Assembly: GCA_021372355.1 (NCBI GenBank)
Contig: JAJFUQ010000094.1
Location: 1-64,000 of the forward strand
Direction: 5' to 3'
DNA length: 64,000 nucleotides
Source of the DNA: Nocardiaceae bacterium
Lineage (GTDB): Bacteria > Actinomycetota > Actinomycetes > Mycobacteriales > Mycobacteriaceae
In this document: in pieces, positions 34,023-42,044 of the stretch
Numbering within the stretch: position 1 is the first letter of the stretch
How the letters are laid out: each line of letters opens with the position of its first letter
The notes under the pieces: model-generated
Database searches by the model: none
Seen by the model: the letters and a program-made list of their open reading frames with translations, nothing else
Told to the model about the DNA's origin: nothing
Made by a program: the position numbers and the translations under genes

Positions 34023-34751
34023 TCAGCGACTGATCTTCGAGCGGTCCCGAGAGATCGGGGTCTGATTAGCCAGAGAATTGCATGCAGAAAGTCCGTCTCG
34101 CAGTCCCTTCTTGAACGCATTCGCTCGTTCCGCAGGAGTGCCATGATCGCGTCCCGGGCGTTCGGCAGCACCGATCGAGCGGAGGAACTTCTCGAGGTTC
34201 TTCACTTCCGTCTTGTCGATCGAGCCGTCGTTCCGAAGATGGGCCGCGAACGCCCCGGCCACGCAGTCGGCCTGATTCTCGAGCGCGATGGCCTCGTCGA
34301 AGGTGTCGGGCTCGGCGATTCCGGCGGCATGCTGCATGAGATGCCCGAATTCGTGGGCGAGGCCGATGACGGGAGCTGCGGCGCCGAAGGACACGTAGAA
34401 CTCCCACATTTGGCTGAGACCGAGGTAAATGCCGTTGTCCGCGGAGCAATAGAAATAAGACATCGCGTCCGCCATCCGATTACGAACGAACCCCTCGCAC
34501 CCGTCGCTGACCGTCTGTTGATCCTCGATGAGATAGACCGCGTCCGGCACGAATTGATTCGACGGATCGATCGTGCTCATGAATTCGCCGACCATCGCGA
34601 CCGCGATACGGGCGAAGTCGGCCATTTCTGATCTGGTGTAGCAGTTGTCGAGTTCGTCGCCGGGACACGCCTTGACTGCCGTCGCCGATGCCGCACTTCC
34701 GCCGATGAGGATCGCTACTGCGAAAGCTCCGGTGATGATCGCCCGAATCAC
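34023..34751 (-). CDS. Exported neutral zinc metallopeptidase-like protein
   Basis: A 242-residue protein with a Sec signal peptide (hydrophobic residues 5-24, cleavage after ASA or ATA). The metal-binding motif GLAHEFGHLMQ (His133, Glu134, His137) is followed by ALENQADCVAGAFAAHL, whose glutamate is the likely third ligand. This is the pattern of the putative neutral zinc metallopeptidases (YpfJ-like). Four or more cysteines suggest disulfides outside the membrane. GTG at 34751 follows GGAGG by four bases. The substrate is unknown. Confidence 0.83.
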   Translation of the reverse strand: MIRAIITGAFAVAILIGGSAASATAVKACPGDELDNCYTRSEMADFARIAVAMVGEFMSTIDPSNQFVPDAVYLIEDQQTVSDGCEGFVRNRMADAMSYFYCSADNGIYLGLSQMWEFYVSFGAAAPVIGLAHEFGHLMQHAAGIAEPDTFDEAIALENQADCVAGAFAAHLRNDGSIDKTEVKNLEKFLRSIGAAERPGRDHGTPAERANAFKKGLRDGLSACNSLANQTPISRDRSKISR

Positions 34752-34841
34752 GTTGCCTCCTGGTCGTCGTTGGGATCGACCAGTTAGACGCGGCGAGGCT
34801 CAGACGGTTCCTTCCGGCGAGAGGGTTGTTCGATTGCAGAT

Positions 34842-35474
34842 TCAGACTTCCGACGCCTGGCTGCGTGCCCAGTGCACGTACGGCGTGAAGAGCTGCGCGA
34901 GCGTCTCGGCGGCATCGGTGGGGTCGGACGGGGGAGTGGCCAGGTAGGACAGCGAAACGCGAACGACGCCGGTCGCCAGCGTGTCGGCGAGGTTTCCGAT
35001 CTCGGGCCAGCGCTCCCGGTAGATCCGGGCGAGGTTGTGCGCCGCGATCTCGATGAATTGTTCGCCGTGGGCCGTGATCCGCACGACCAGCTCTCGGCTG
35101 TTGGATTCGCCGAGAACGTTCCGGACCAGCGGGTCGGCGACGACCGTCGTGAAGTAGCGTTCGAATCCGCCTTTGAACGTCTCGAAGACGTCGGCACCCT
35201 TTGCCGAGCTTTCGTGCGCGGCCGCTTCGGTGATGACCGTGCTGGCCAATCGCAGGATGTACGCGTTCATCAGGCCCGTTCGGGACCCGAATTCCTTGTA
35301 GATCGTCTGGCGGCTGAGGCCGCATCGCTTGGCGACGTCGCTGACACTCAGGTTGGCCCAGTCGGTTTCGGTGATCAGTTCCTTGACGGCGTCGAGGACG
35401 GTCTGTGCGCGCAGTGCAGTGCGCGCATCGCGGTAGGTCATCGCGTGGGGCGTGTCTGCGTGCGAGTTCGTCAC
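34842..35474 (-). CDS. TetR/AcrR-family transcriptional regulator
   Basis: A TetR-type repressor of about 210 residues. The N-terminal helix-turn-helix reads LSVSDVAKRCGLSRQTIYKEFGSRTGLMNAYI; the rest is the helical ligand-binding domain, closing with LAQLFTPYVHWARSQ. No ribosome-binding site decides the start: GTG at 35474 is my choice, while GTG at 35507 and an ATG about ten codons further in are alternatives. It is divergent from the PPOX gene at 35571 with about 95 bases between, which makes that gene a candidate target. Confidence 0.86.
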   Translation of the reverse strand: MTNSHADTPHAMTYRDARTALRAQTVLDAVKELITETDWANLSVSDVAKRCGLSRQTIYKEFGSRTGLMNAYILRLASTVITEAAAHESSAKGADVFETFKGGFERYFTTVVADPLVRNVLGESNSRELVVRITAHGEQFIEIAAHNLARIYRERWPEIGNLADTLATGVVRVSLSYLATPPSDPTDAAETLAQLFTPYVHWARSQASEV

Positions 35475-35570
35475 GACATCGATTATTCCGTGCCGTGCGG
35501 CTACCACTGGACGTTTACCGGGTGGTGTGGATTACGTTGAGTTCCAACGAAGGTGGCTGGAGGTCCCGTG

Positions 35571-36029
35571 GTGAATCCGCAGAAGCGTGGTCGGCGCATC
35601 GCGATGACTGATCCCGAACGGGACGCGTACCTCGCTGAGCAGCGAACGTGCCGGGTCGCGACGGTCGGTCCAAAGGGTGTGCACGTGACTCCGCTCTGGT
35701 TCCTCTGGGACGGTGTGGCGCTCTGGTTGTACTCACTGACCGGTAGCCAGCGATGGGCAGACGTCGTGCGAAGTCCCGCCATTGCGGTCGTCATCGACGA
35801 CGGCCACGACTATCTGGAACTGCGCGGCGTCGAGATCACCGGCGAAGCCGAAGTGGTCGGCGAGGCTCCGCGCGTCGGCGAAGACGTGCCCGAACTCGTC
35901 AACGTCGAAAGTTCGTTCGCGGGCAAATACTTCGGCATCGACGAATTGCCGTACGACCGCAAGCACGGTTGGCTGCGGGTCCAGCCGACGTCCATCCGTA
36001 GCTGGGACTTCCGAAAGATCGGCGCCTAG
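35571..36029 (+). CDS. Pyridoxamine-5'-phosphate-oxidase-fold (PPOX) protein
   Basis: A 152-residue split-barrel flavin or F420-binding protein: LAEQRTCRVATVGPKGVHVTPLWFLWDG, then SQRWADVVRSPAIAVVIDDG, and a C-terminal LRVQPTSIRSWDFRKI. It is the second PPOX-type gene of the window but not close to the first. GTG at 35571 stands seven bases after GGAGG; a GTG directly before it (35568) is also possible. It is divergent from the TetR gene and overlaps the stop of the convergent stress-protein gene by four bases. Confidence 0.83.
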   Translation: MNPQKRGRRIAMTDPERDAYLAEQRTCRVATVGPKGVHVTPLWFLWDGVALWLYSLTGSQRWADVVRSPAIAVVIDDGHDYLELRGVEITGEAEVVGEAPRVGEDVPELVNVESSFAGKYFGIDELPYDRKHGWLRVQPTSIRSWDFRKIGA

Positions 36030-36871
36030 TTCGCGGGCTGGCGGCAGATCATCACGGGGCAGGGGCTGTGCTTGAGCAGGTGCTGACTCGTCGAGCCGAG
36101 GATCAGCGCGGCGGCCCGTCCGCGCCCGTGGCTGCCCACAACGACCAATCGCGCCTGCTTCGCGGACCCGGACAGAACATCTCGCGCGTCGCCCGCCATC
36201 GCGGTGGTGTGCACCTTGACATCCGGATACTTTTCGCTCCACCCGGCGAGGCTCTCGGACAAGAGCGCCTCGTGGTTTCCGCGGTGAGCATCGTGTCCGG
36301 CCTGCACGTCCCAGACATGCACTGCTTCGAGCGAGGCCTGGTACCAACTCGCGAATTCGAAGGCATGCGCGATCGCTGAGGTGCTGAGAGGACTGCCGTC
36401 GACGCCGACCACCACGCGCCCGAAACCGTGGGCGCCGCGCCACACCACGACCGGACAGGCCGCATGATTGGCGACCAGCGTGGCAGTCGAACCGATCATG
36501 AGCGATTCCAGACTCGCGGTTCGGTGCGCTCCGACCACCACGAGCCGCGCTCGTTGGCTCAGGGAAACGAGCATCAGATCCGCCGGTCCCTGCTTGGAGA
36601 CGGTGTGCACGAGCAGGTCGGGAAACTTTTCCAGGACTCTCGCCGTGGCTTCGTCCAACCGCAGCGCCGCCACTGAGCTTTCGTCGGGCGTGGTCGCGTA
36701 GGCGAGGATCGCGGCATCGGTCAGATAAGCGCCGGGCACGGGAGCGGCGGTTGCGAGAACAAGCGGCGCCTTCATGAGGCTCGCAGTTTCGGCCGCCCAG
36801 AGGGCTGCACGAGTCGCCGTTGATGAGCCATCGATTCCGACGACGATGGACGTCGAATCCACAAGGGTCAT
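36026..36871 (-). CDS. Universal stress protein, two-domain
   Basis: A 281-residue protein of two USP domains. Domain one has IVVGIDGSSTATRAALWAA and RLVVVGAHRTASLESLMIGSTA; domain two has RVVVGVDGSPLSTSAIAHA and LVVVGSHGRGRAAALILGSTSQHLL, each with the ATP-binding G-2x-G-9x-G(S/T) pattern. ATG at 36871 is chosen because it gives the domain start; the frame is open further upstream. It is divergent from a UPF0104 gene. Confidence 0.9.
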   Translation of the reverse strand: MTLVDSTSIVVGIDGSSTATRAALWAAETASLMKAPLVLATAAPVPGAYLTDAAILAYATTPDESSVAALRLDEATARVLEKFPDLLVHTVSKQGPADLMLVSLSQRARLVVVGAHRTASLESLMIGSTATLVANHAACPVVVWRGAHGFGRVVVGVDGSPLSTSAIAHAFEFASWYQASLEAVHVWDVQAGHDAHRGNHEALLSESLAGWSEKYPDVKVHTTAMAGDARDVLSGSAKQARLVVVGSHGRGRAAALILGSTSQHLLKHSPCPVMICRQPAN

Positions 36872-37021
36872 GACTCCAGAGTGCGCTTTTCTCAACAGGG
36901 TTGCGAGGGACTGCGGGGACGGACTGTGGCGAGGGACCAAGGTCGTTTTCTCGAGGCCCAATGCCTGCATACGTCAACGCCTGCCGGGTATTTCGATGGA
37001 GTCGAAGGAGCGGCGAAACTC

Positions 37022-37999
37022 ATGGTTGAAGCGAATCTGCGGCCGGCGGCGGAAGCCGAGGACTCATCGGGTCATCGGCTTCGGTCTTGGCGGGCAGTGA
37101 TCGTCATCGCGGCTCTGGCGTTCGCCGCCTACATGCTGATCCCGCAATTCGACGACATCTGGCGCGCGTTCGGCCTGCTCGGCGACGGTCACGGAGCATG
37201 GTTGATGGCTGCGATCGTGGCATCTGGCTTCACCTATGTGGGTGCTGCCCTGACCTTGAAGAGCGCGAGTCCCCAACGGCTTCGACTAGGGCGCACTGCT
37301 GTCGTTGCGGTCGCAACGACGTTCGCGAATCAGTTCGCGCCATTCGGGCTGGGCGGCGATGCGGTCAACGTCCGGTACCTCGAGAAGACCGGCCACGATC
37401 GCGAGACCGCAGTGGGCGTCGTGGCGGCAACACTCGGCGCAGGCGTCGTGCTGCACGTGTTCTCGCTGGTCGTGGCGGTCCTGTGGCTCGGAGTGTCGGC
37501 GACGTTCATTCGGTCCGCGCTGCCGAGTGCCGGGACGGTCGCGATTGTGGTGGGCCTGGCGGTGCTCGCCGTCGTCCTCATCTGGTTTGTCGTGCGTCGG
37601 CGTCCTGATCTCGTGGAGCGCGCTCGCGATGCGGCGGCATCGGTCGGGCGTGTGTTGAAGCAGCCCCGTCGGGCGGTGATGCTCGTGACGGGTCAAGGCT
37701 TATTGATCGTCGCGTACATTGCGGCACTGGGCTTTTCGCTCCACGCGTTCGGTGCGCATCCCTCCGCGCTTCTCGTTGCCGCGGTCTACCTCGGCGGAAC
37801 GGCGGTGGGGTCGACGGCGCCGACACCGTCGGGCCTCGGCGTCCTGGAGGCGGCGTTGGTGGGTGGGTTCGTCGTCGGAGGTGTCGCCACGGCACCGGCA
37901 ATCGCAGGAGTCCTCACTTTCCGGCTCGCCACGCTGTGGCTGCCGGCGTTGGTCGGCTGGGCGGCGTACCGGATTCTGGTACGACAGGAATTTCTGTAG
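37022..37999 (+). CDS. UPF0104 / lysylphosphatidylglycerol-synthase-type membrane protein
   Basis: A 325-residue membrane protein with about seven or eight hydrophobic helices. It carries the family marks NQFAPFGLGGDAVNVRYL and GSTAPTPSGLGVLEAAL (PTPxGLGxxEA type). The family includes the flippase half of MprF and partners of glycosyltransferases, and probably moves lipids across the membrane. There is no synthase domain. ATG at 37022 has GGAG twelve bases upstream, rather far; an earlier GTG is possible. Confidence 0.8.
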   Translation: MVEANLRPAAEAEDSSGHRLRSWRAVIVIAALAFAAYMLIPQFDDIWRAFGLLGDGHGAWLMAAIVASGFTYVGAALTLKSASPQRLRLGRTAVVAVATTFANQFAPFGLGGDAVNVRYLEKTGHDRETAVGVVAATLGAGVVLHVFSLVVAVLWLGVSATFIRSALPSAGTVAIVVGLAVLAVVLIWFVVRRRPDLVERARDAAASVGRVLKQPRRAVMLVTGQGLLIVAYIAALGFSLHAFGAHPSALLVAAVYLGGTAVGSTAPTPSGLGVLEAALVGGFVVGGVATAPAIAGVLTFRLATLWLPALVGWAAYRILVRQEFL

Positions 38000-38067
38000 T
38001 CAGCAATTAGGACAATGTTCGCGAAGCGAGGGAGTGGCGGACTCTCTGCTCGGGTAATGGTTGGCTC

Positions 38068-38436
38068 ATGGATTGGAAAATCGAGCTGATCGCACTTCCC
38101 GTGACCGACGTCGACCGCGCCAAGAACTTCTACACGAGCATCGGCTTCAATGCCGACCACGACCACACGCCGACTCACGATATTCGTTTTGTGCAGCTGA
38201 CGCCGCCGGGCTCGGCGTGCTCGATCGCCATCGGCACCGGCATCACGCAAGCCCAGCCGGGGAGCGTCGAGGGGTTGCAGATCGTCGTCGCATCGGCGGA
38301 CGAGGCATATGCGCAACTCGTCGCCGCGGGCGCGGATGCTTCTCCGGTCGTCGACATGGACTGGGGGCGATTCACGTTCTTCGCGGACCCGGACGGCAAC
38401 AAGTGGGCGGTTCAAGAGCTCCCGAAGTGGCGGTGA
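38068..38436 (+). CDS. Glyoxalase/VOC-superfamily protein
   Basis: A 122-residue VOC-fold protein. LIALPVTDVDRAKNFYTSIGFNADHD is the first beta-alpha-beta unit and WGRFTFFADPDGNKWAVQELP the last, with possible metal ligands only partly present (a terminal Glu in VQELP). Enzymatic role cannot be assigned; small VOC proteins include lyases, resistance proteins and dioxygenases. It ends convergently, one base before a small membrane-protein gene. Confidence 0.85.
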   Translation: MDWKIELIALPVTDVDRAKNFYTSIGFNADHDHTPTHDIRFVQLTPPGSACSIAIGTGITQAQPGSVEGLQIVVASADEAYAQLVAAGADASPVVDMDWGRFTFFADPDGNKWAVQELPKWR

Positions 38437-38437
38437 C

Positions 38438-38626
38438 TCAGAAGGAGTAGTCCCGGAACGTCATGATCGTGCCGACGATCGCGATGGGAATGACGATCAC
38501 CCAGTGCAGGATATGCACCCAAAGCGGTCGCGGCTCGCTGTACGCCCAGTAGATCGAGTAGTACGCGCCGAGGTTCAGCAGCACGCCGTAGAACGGTGTG
38601 CGTTGCGGATGCTTGCCGAGCTTCAT
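38438..38626 (-). CDS. Small membrane protein, 62 residues
   Basis: One to two hydrophobic helices (VLLNLGAYYSIYWAY and HILHWVIVIPIAIVGTIM) with an N-terminal basic MKLGKHPQRTPF and aromatic-rich loops. Composition and in-frame aromatic pattern look coding, although no strong ribosome-binding site is seen. Family not recognised. Confidence 0.6.
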   Translation of the reverse strand: MKLGKHPQRTPFYGVLLNLGAYYSIYWAYSEPRPLWVHILHWVIVIPIAIVGTIMTFRDYSF

Positions 38627-38705
38627 ATATGGACCAACGTACTCCCGGGTTTTGGTGAGAAGGCGTATCTGCCCACCGCGAGAAGTCTGTGCTTACAGTC
38701 GAGAT

Positions 38706-39335
38706 ATGCCCATCTATCAGAGCGTCGGCATCGTTATCGGCGCTGTCGCCACCATTCTGGGGCTACCGAGGCTGTTCGACGACGTGACTAACTCCGCGCG
38801 ACTCGAGAAGAAGCTCGATCTCATGCAACGACTGGCCGATAACGCCGTACTACCCGGCGTCAAACACGTCATGACCAACAAGAGCGCCGAATTGTCCAAG
38901 CGACTTGCGGCGATCTACGCGATCCCGAATGACCGCCGCGTCGTAGTCGATCTCGGGATGGGCATCACGTGGTTGGTCATCGGAACCGTGATATTGCCAC
39001 GGGTTATCGACGATTTCGATCTGCCCAAATTCGATGGCATCCGGCCCATCTATTGGATCCTTGTCTACGCCGGCGTGTGGTTCACACTCCACGGTTTGAT
39101 CCGGCATCGAACGGTCAGGATGAACCGGCGTCTCTACATGGAGCTCGGGGGCCCGATCGATCCGCCGGTGTTGCACGCTCCGCCGCTTCGCCGGGTCTTC
39201 CAGCGCGGCGCGGTCACGCTGGGCCGAATCATGAAAAAGGCGAGGGCCAACTGGCAGATCAATCCGGGCGTCACCCTGACCGAGCACGTGCGAGCTGTCA
39301 TCACTGAGCTAGAGCACGGCGGCAAGCTCCGCTAA
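38706..39335 (+). CDS. Hypothetical membrane protein, 209 residues
   Basis: The N-terminal hydrophobic stretch (residues 4-20), a central pair of membrane segments (about 80-100 and 118-133: DLGMGITWLVIGTVIL and YWILVYAGVWFTLHGLI), and basic cytoplasmic parts are seen. ATG at 38706 begins the hydrophobic N-terminus; upstream codons look non-coding. The last four bases overlap the convergent DUF1254 gene. Family not recognised. Confidence 0.68.
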   Translation: MPIYQSVGIVIGAVATILGLPRLFDDVTNSARLEKKLDLMQRLADNAVLPGVKHVMTNKSAELSKRLAAIYAIPNDRRVVVDLGMGITWLVIGTVILPRVIDDFDLPKFDGIRPIYWILVYAGVWFTLHGLIRHRTVRMNRRLYMELGGPIDPPVLHAPPLRRVFQRGAVTLGRIMKKARANWQINPGVTLTEHVRAVITELEHGGKLR

Positions 39336-40660
39336 GCAGGGGCTGCGCCGACGAGAGCTTTCTGCACAATGGGCGGCGCCCACCGTCCGTTGAGGGCTTC
39401 GGGCTTCGGTGCGTACAAGCGCATCGTCACGCCGAGTGGGCCGAGAGGTGCGGGCAGCCAGTTGGAAACCCGTTGCGGACCGGGATTGCTGTGCTGAATG
39501 TAGAGGTCGAGCGAGCCGTCGGCGTTGTAGCTGAGCTGGTCGCGGTCGCCGATCGCGAATCGGTTGAGTTCATTGGCGGCCTGGAAACCTTCCGCGTCGT
39601 ACATCGTGACTGACCAGAATGCGGCGGCGGGCGGCAGCTTGTCTGCGTCGAAGTGGATGACGTAGTTGTTGTCGCCGGTGATCGGTTGTCCGTCGGCATC
39701 GGCGTTCAGAACCGGGTAGATCGCGTCCTCGGGTTGGTTTGCGCCGAGCCCGATCATGGCCACCACGGCGCGGCGGAAGTACGCGTTTCCGTAAACGCCC
39801 ATCGTGTCCGTCAGCATGGTCCAGCCGTGCACGGGGACTGCAAGGGTGGGGATCGCGGCCATCATGTCCTTGAGGGCAGCGTTCCAGCCCGCCTCGATGT
39901 CCGCCCGCTGTGGAGTGTCGAAACGGCTGGCGTTGAACGGTTGTCCGGCAGTGATTCCCAGGCCTGTCAGGCGTGCGAGCTGAGAGAAGTCGGTCGCGTG
40001 CGGCGGGTTGACCGACATCAGATTGGCTCCGTAGGCCAGGTAGTCCAACGGTGCCATCCCGTTGACGACCCGCAGCGGGTCGGTCGTGATGTCGTGGGTC
40101 GGGTCGATCGCGAACTCGGCCGTGGGTCCGACTGGGGTGATTTCGTAGCCGGCCTGCACCGCGTGGACGGCGGGGTAGTCGGCGGGGCCGTTGGTCTGAG
40201 TGCGACCGATGATCCACACGTAGGGAGTGGGCGCCTTGATGACAGGCAGTCCGTCGGGGACGGCACCGCTGTATCCGGGCGGCGTGACGACGTACTTCTG
40301 AGCGCCGGTGCCGGTCGTGCGTTTGCCGGGCACGGCGATGACGTCGGACCACATGTCGAGCATCGGCAGCAGGTAGTACCGGTCGTCGGTGTCGGCCGCC
40401 TGGACGATGACCGGTCCGTTCGTCAGGTCGAGCCATGCCGATGAGTAGAGCGTGTCGAAGTTCGGCCGAACGACGGCGCGGAAGTCGGCGCTGGGAAACG
40501 CCGGCATGTGGTGGAACTGGTTGGGCGGTCCGAAGCCTGGTTTCGTTCCCGCCGCCGTGTTGATCTGCTGCAGCCGGGTGACATCCATCGTCACCAACGG
40601 GTAAAAGTAGACCGCCGCTTCGTAACTCAGGGTCGAGAGATCATCGGAAAGCGTGCTCAT
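39332..40660 (-). CDS. DUF1254/DUF1214-domain protein, first of three
   Basis: A 442-residue protein. The N-terminal DUF1254 part has VYFYPLVTMDVTR and VRPNFDTLYSSAWLDL, and YYLLPMLDMWSDV. The C-terminal DUF1214 part has FWSVTMYDAEGF, DLYIQHSNPG and NWLPAPLGPLGVTMRLYAP. No signal peptide is present. Its function is unknown, though the family is often near oxidative-stress or envelope genes. Two relatives lie at 49-52 kb. A 24-base palindrome lies about 70 bases upstream. Confidence 0.88.
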   Translation of the reverse strand: MSTLSDDLSTLSYEAAVYFYPLVTMDVTRLQQINTAAGTKPGFGPPNQFHHMPAFPSADFRAVVRPNFDTLYSSAWLDLTNGPVIVQAADTDDRYYLLPMLDMWSDVIAVPGKRTTGTGAQKYVVTPPGYSGAVPDGLPVIKAPTPYVWIIGRTQTNGPADYPAVHAVQAGYEITPVGPTAEFAIDPTHDITTDPLRVVNGMAPLDYLAYGANLMSVNPPHATDFSQLARLTGLGITAGQPFNASRFDTPQRADIEAGWNAALKDMMAAIPTLAVPVHGWTMLTDTMGVYGNAYFRRAVVAMIGLGANQPEDAIYPVLNADADGQPITGDNNYVIHFDADKLPPAAAFWSVTMYDAEGFQAANELNRFAIGDRDQLSYNADGSLDLYIQHSNPGPQRVSNWLPAPLGPLGVTMRLYAPKPEALNGRWAPPIVQKALVGAAPA

Positions 40661-40979
40661 AGGACTGCCACCTCACCTTGAAAACGGGAACCATCCTAGA
40701 AATGACGTTACTCAGGAACTTAATTTCGACATAGGGACGAATTGCCCTATGTTTTCTCGCCGATTGCTGCTTGACCTGGGCTTTTAATTGCTATTTGAAT
40801 AACCGGAAACAAGGTCAGAGATATTGCGTGTCGACCGATCTTCGGACGCGGGAAAGGAATTATCTCAGACGAGAATTGGAGGAAGCCGGACGTCTCGAAT
40901 CATGGCAGGCATCGCGGAATCGGCCCCGGAACGAGGACGTTACGGCGCGGGTTGGCTCGGCCCCGCCTAGTGTGCAGTT
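40661..40979. promoter_or_regulatory. Divergent AT-rich promoter region with a 24-base palindrome
   Basis: A gap of 319 bases between the divergent DUF1254 and reductase genes, clearly AT-richer than the flanks. ACATAGGG-8-CCCTATGT (40729-40752) is a perfect inverted repeat. TTGACC at 40771 may be a -35 element for the rightward gene. A short rightward open frame from 40771 runs into the reductase gene but lacks coding bias and a good start, and I do not call it. Confidence 0.5.
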
Positions 40980-42044
40980 ATGACTGAGATCGACCCGACG
41001 GCTCCTGTTCTGGTCACTGGAGCGAGCGGCTACATCGCCAGCTGGATCGTTCGCTACCTGCTGGAAGACGGCTACACAGTGCGCGGAACAGTGCGAAATC
41101 CGGACCGCGCCGAGAAGCTCACGCATCTGAACAAGCTCAGCGAAGCGCATCCCGGCAAGCTGTCGCTCTACAAGGCGGACTTGTTGGACGAGGGCAGCTT
41201 CGCCGAAGCGATGGACGGTTGCCAGCTGGTCATCCACACGGCGTCGCCCTTCCTCGTGGGGCGTGTCCGGGACCCGTACGAACAGCTGGTCCGGCCCGCG
41301 TTGGACGGCACGAAGAACGTGCTGACGACGGTGAACGCGACGAAATCTGTGCGTCGAGTCGTGCTGACCAGCAGTGTGGTGGCCATTTGCGGCGACAACA
41401 TCGACATGCGCGGCAAAGAGATGTTCGGTGAAGATGACTGGAATTTCTCGAGCAGCGTCGACCATCAGCCGTACCCGTACTCGAAGTTGGTGGCCGAGCG
41501 TGCCGCCTGGGAGATCTGCAAGGCCCAAAACCGCTGGGACATGGTGACGATCCATCCGGGTCTCGTGCTCGGGCCGTCGCTGACCACCGCGAGTGCGTCG
41601 GGCAGTCACACCACGATGCGGCACTTCGCTGACTTCAGCTTGGCCGTCGGTGCCCCTGATCTGGAAATGGGAGTCGTCGACGTGCGCGACGTCGCCCGCA
41701 TGCACATCGCCGCAGGTTTCCTGCCGACGGCACATGGGCGGTACATCGCCAATACCGGGACGCGCAGCATGCTCGAACTCGGTCAGGCGCTCCGCGCGAA
41801 GTTCGGGCGGGGTTACCCGTTCCCGTACGTGACGATGCCAAAGTTCATGATCAAGATCGGTGCGCCCGTCGCCGGACTGACTCGGGAATTCGTCGAACAG
41901 AACGTCGGCTGGCCACTCCGATTCGACAACCGCCGCAGCATCGCGGAGTTCGGGATCGACTACCGCGCCCCCGAAGAGTCGGTCGTCGAACACTTTCAGC
42001 AGATGATCGACGACGGGCTCGTCCGCGGACGCGCGAAGCGCTAG
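40980..42044 (+). CDS. NAD(P)-dependent epimerase/reductase (dihydroflavonol-reductase-like SDR)
   Basis: A 354-residue extended short-chain dehydrogenase. VLVTGASGYIASWIVRYLLEDGYTVRGTVRNPDRAEKL is the nucleotide-binding start (GxxGxxA), VVLTSSVVAI gives the catalytic Ser region and PYPYSKLVAE the YxxxK pair. The pattern matches dihydroflavonol-4-reductase-like/cinnamoyl-CoA-reductase-like bacterial proteins that reduce aldehydes or ketones. The substrate is unknown. It ends convergently with a four-base overlap into the patatin gene. Confidence 0.88.
   Translation: MTEIDPTAPVLVTGASGYIASWIVRYLLEDGYTVRGTVRNPDRAEKLTHLNKLSEAHPGKLSLYKADLLDEGSFAEAMDGCQLVIHTASPFLVGRVRDPYEQLVRPALDGTKNVLTTVNATKSVRRVVLTSSVVAICGDNIDMRGKEMFGEDDWNFSSSVDHQPYPYSKLVAERAAWEICKAQNRWDMVTIHPGLVLGPSLTTASASGSHTTMRHFADFSLAVGAPDLEMGVVDVRDVARMHIAAGFLPTAHGRYIANTGTRSMLELGQALRAKFGRGYPFPYVTMPKFMIKIGAPVAGLTREFVEQNVGWPLRFDNRRSIAEFGIDYRAPEESVVEHFQQMIDDGLVRGRAKR

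Noticed and set aside
36900..36950. Two GCGAGGGAC direct repeats between the stress-protein and UPF0104 genes as possible DosR sites
   Set aside because: Beyond GGGAC they match the DosR core poorly, so I do not call them.
40771..40979. A 70-codon open frame between the palindrome and the reductase gene
   Set aside because: TTG start without a ribosome-binding site, random-looking composition, and it runs into the start of a firm gene.
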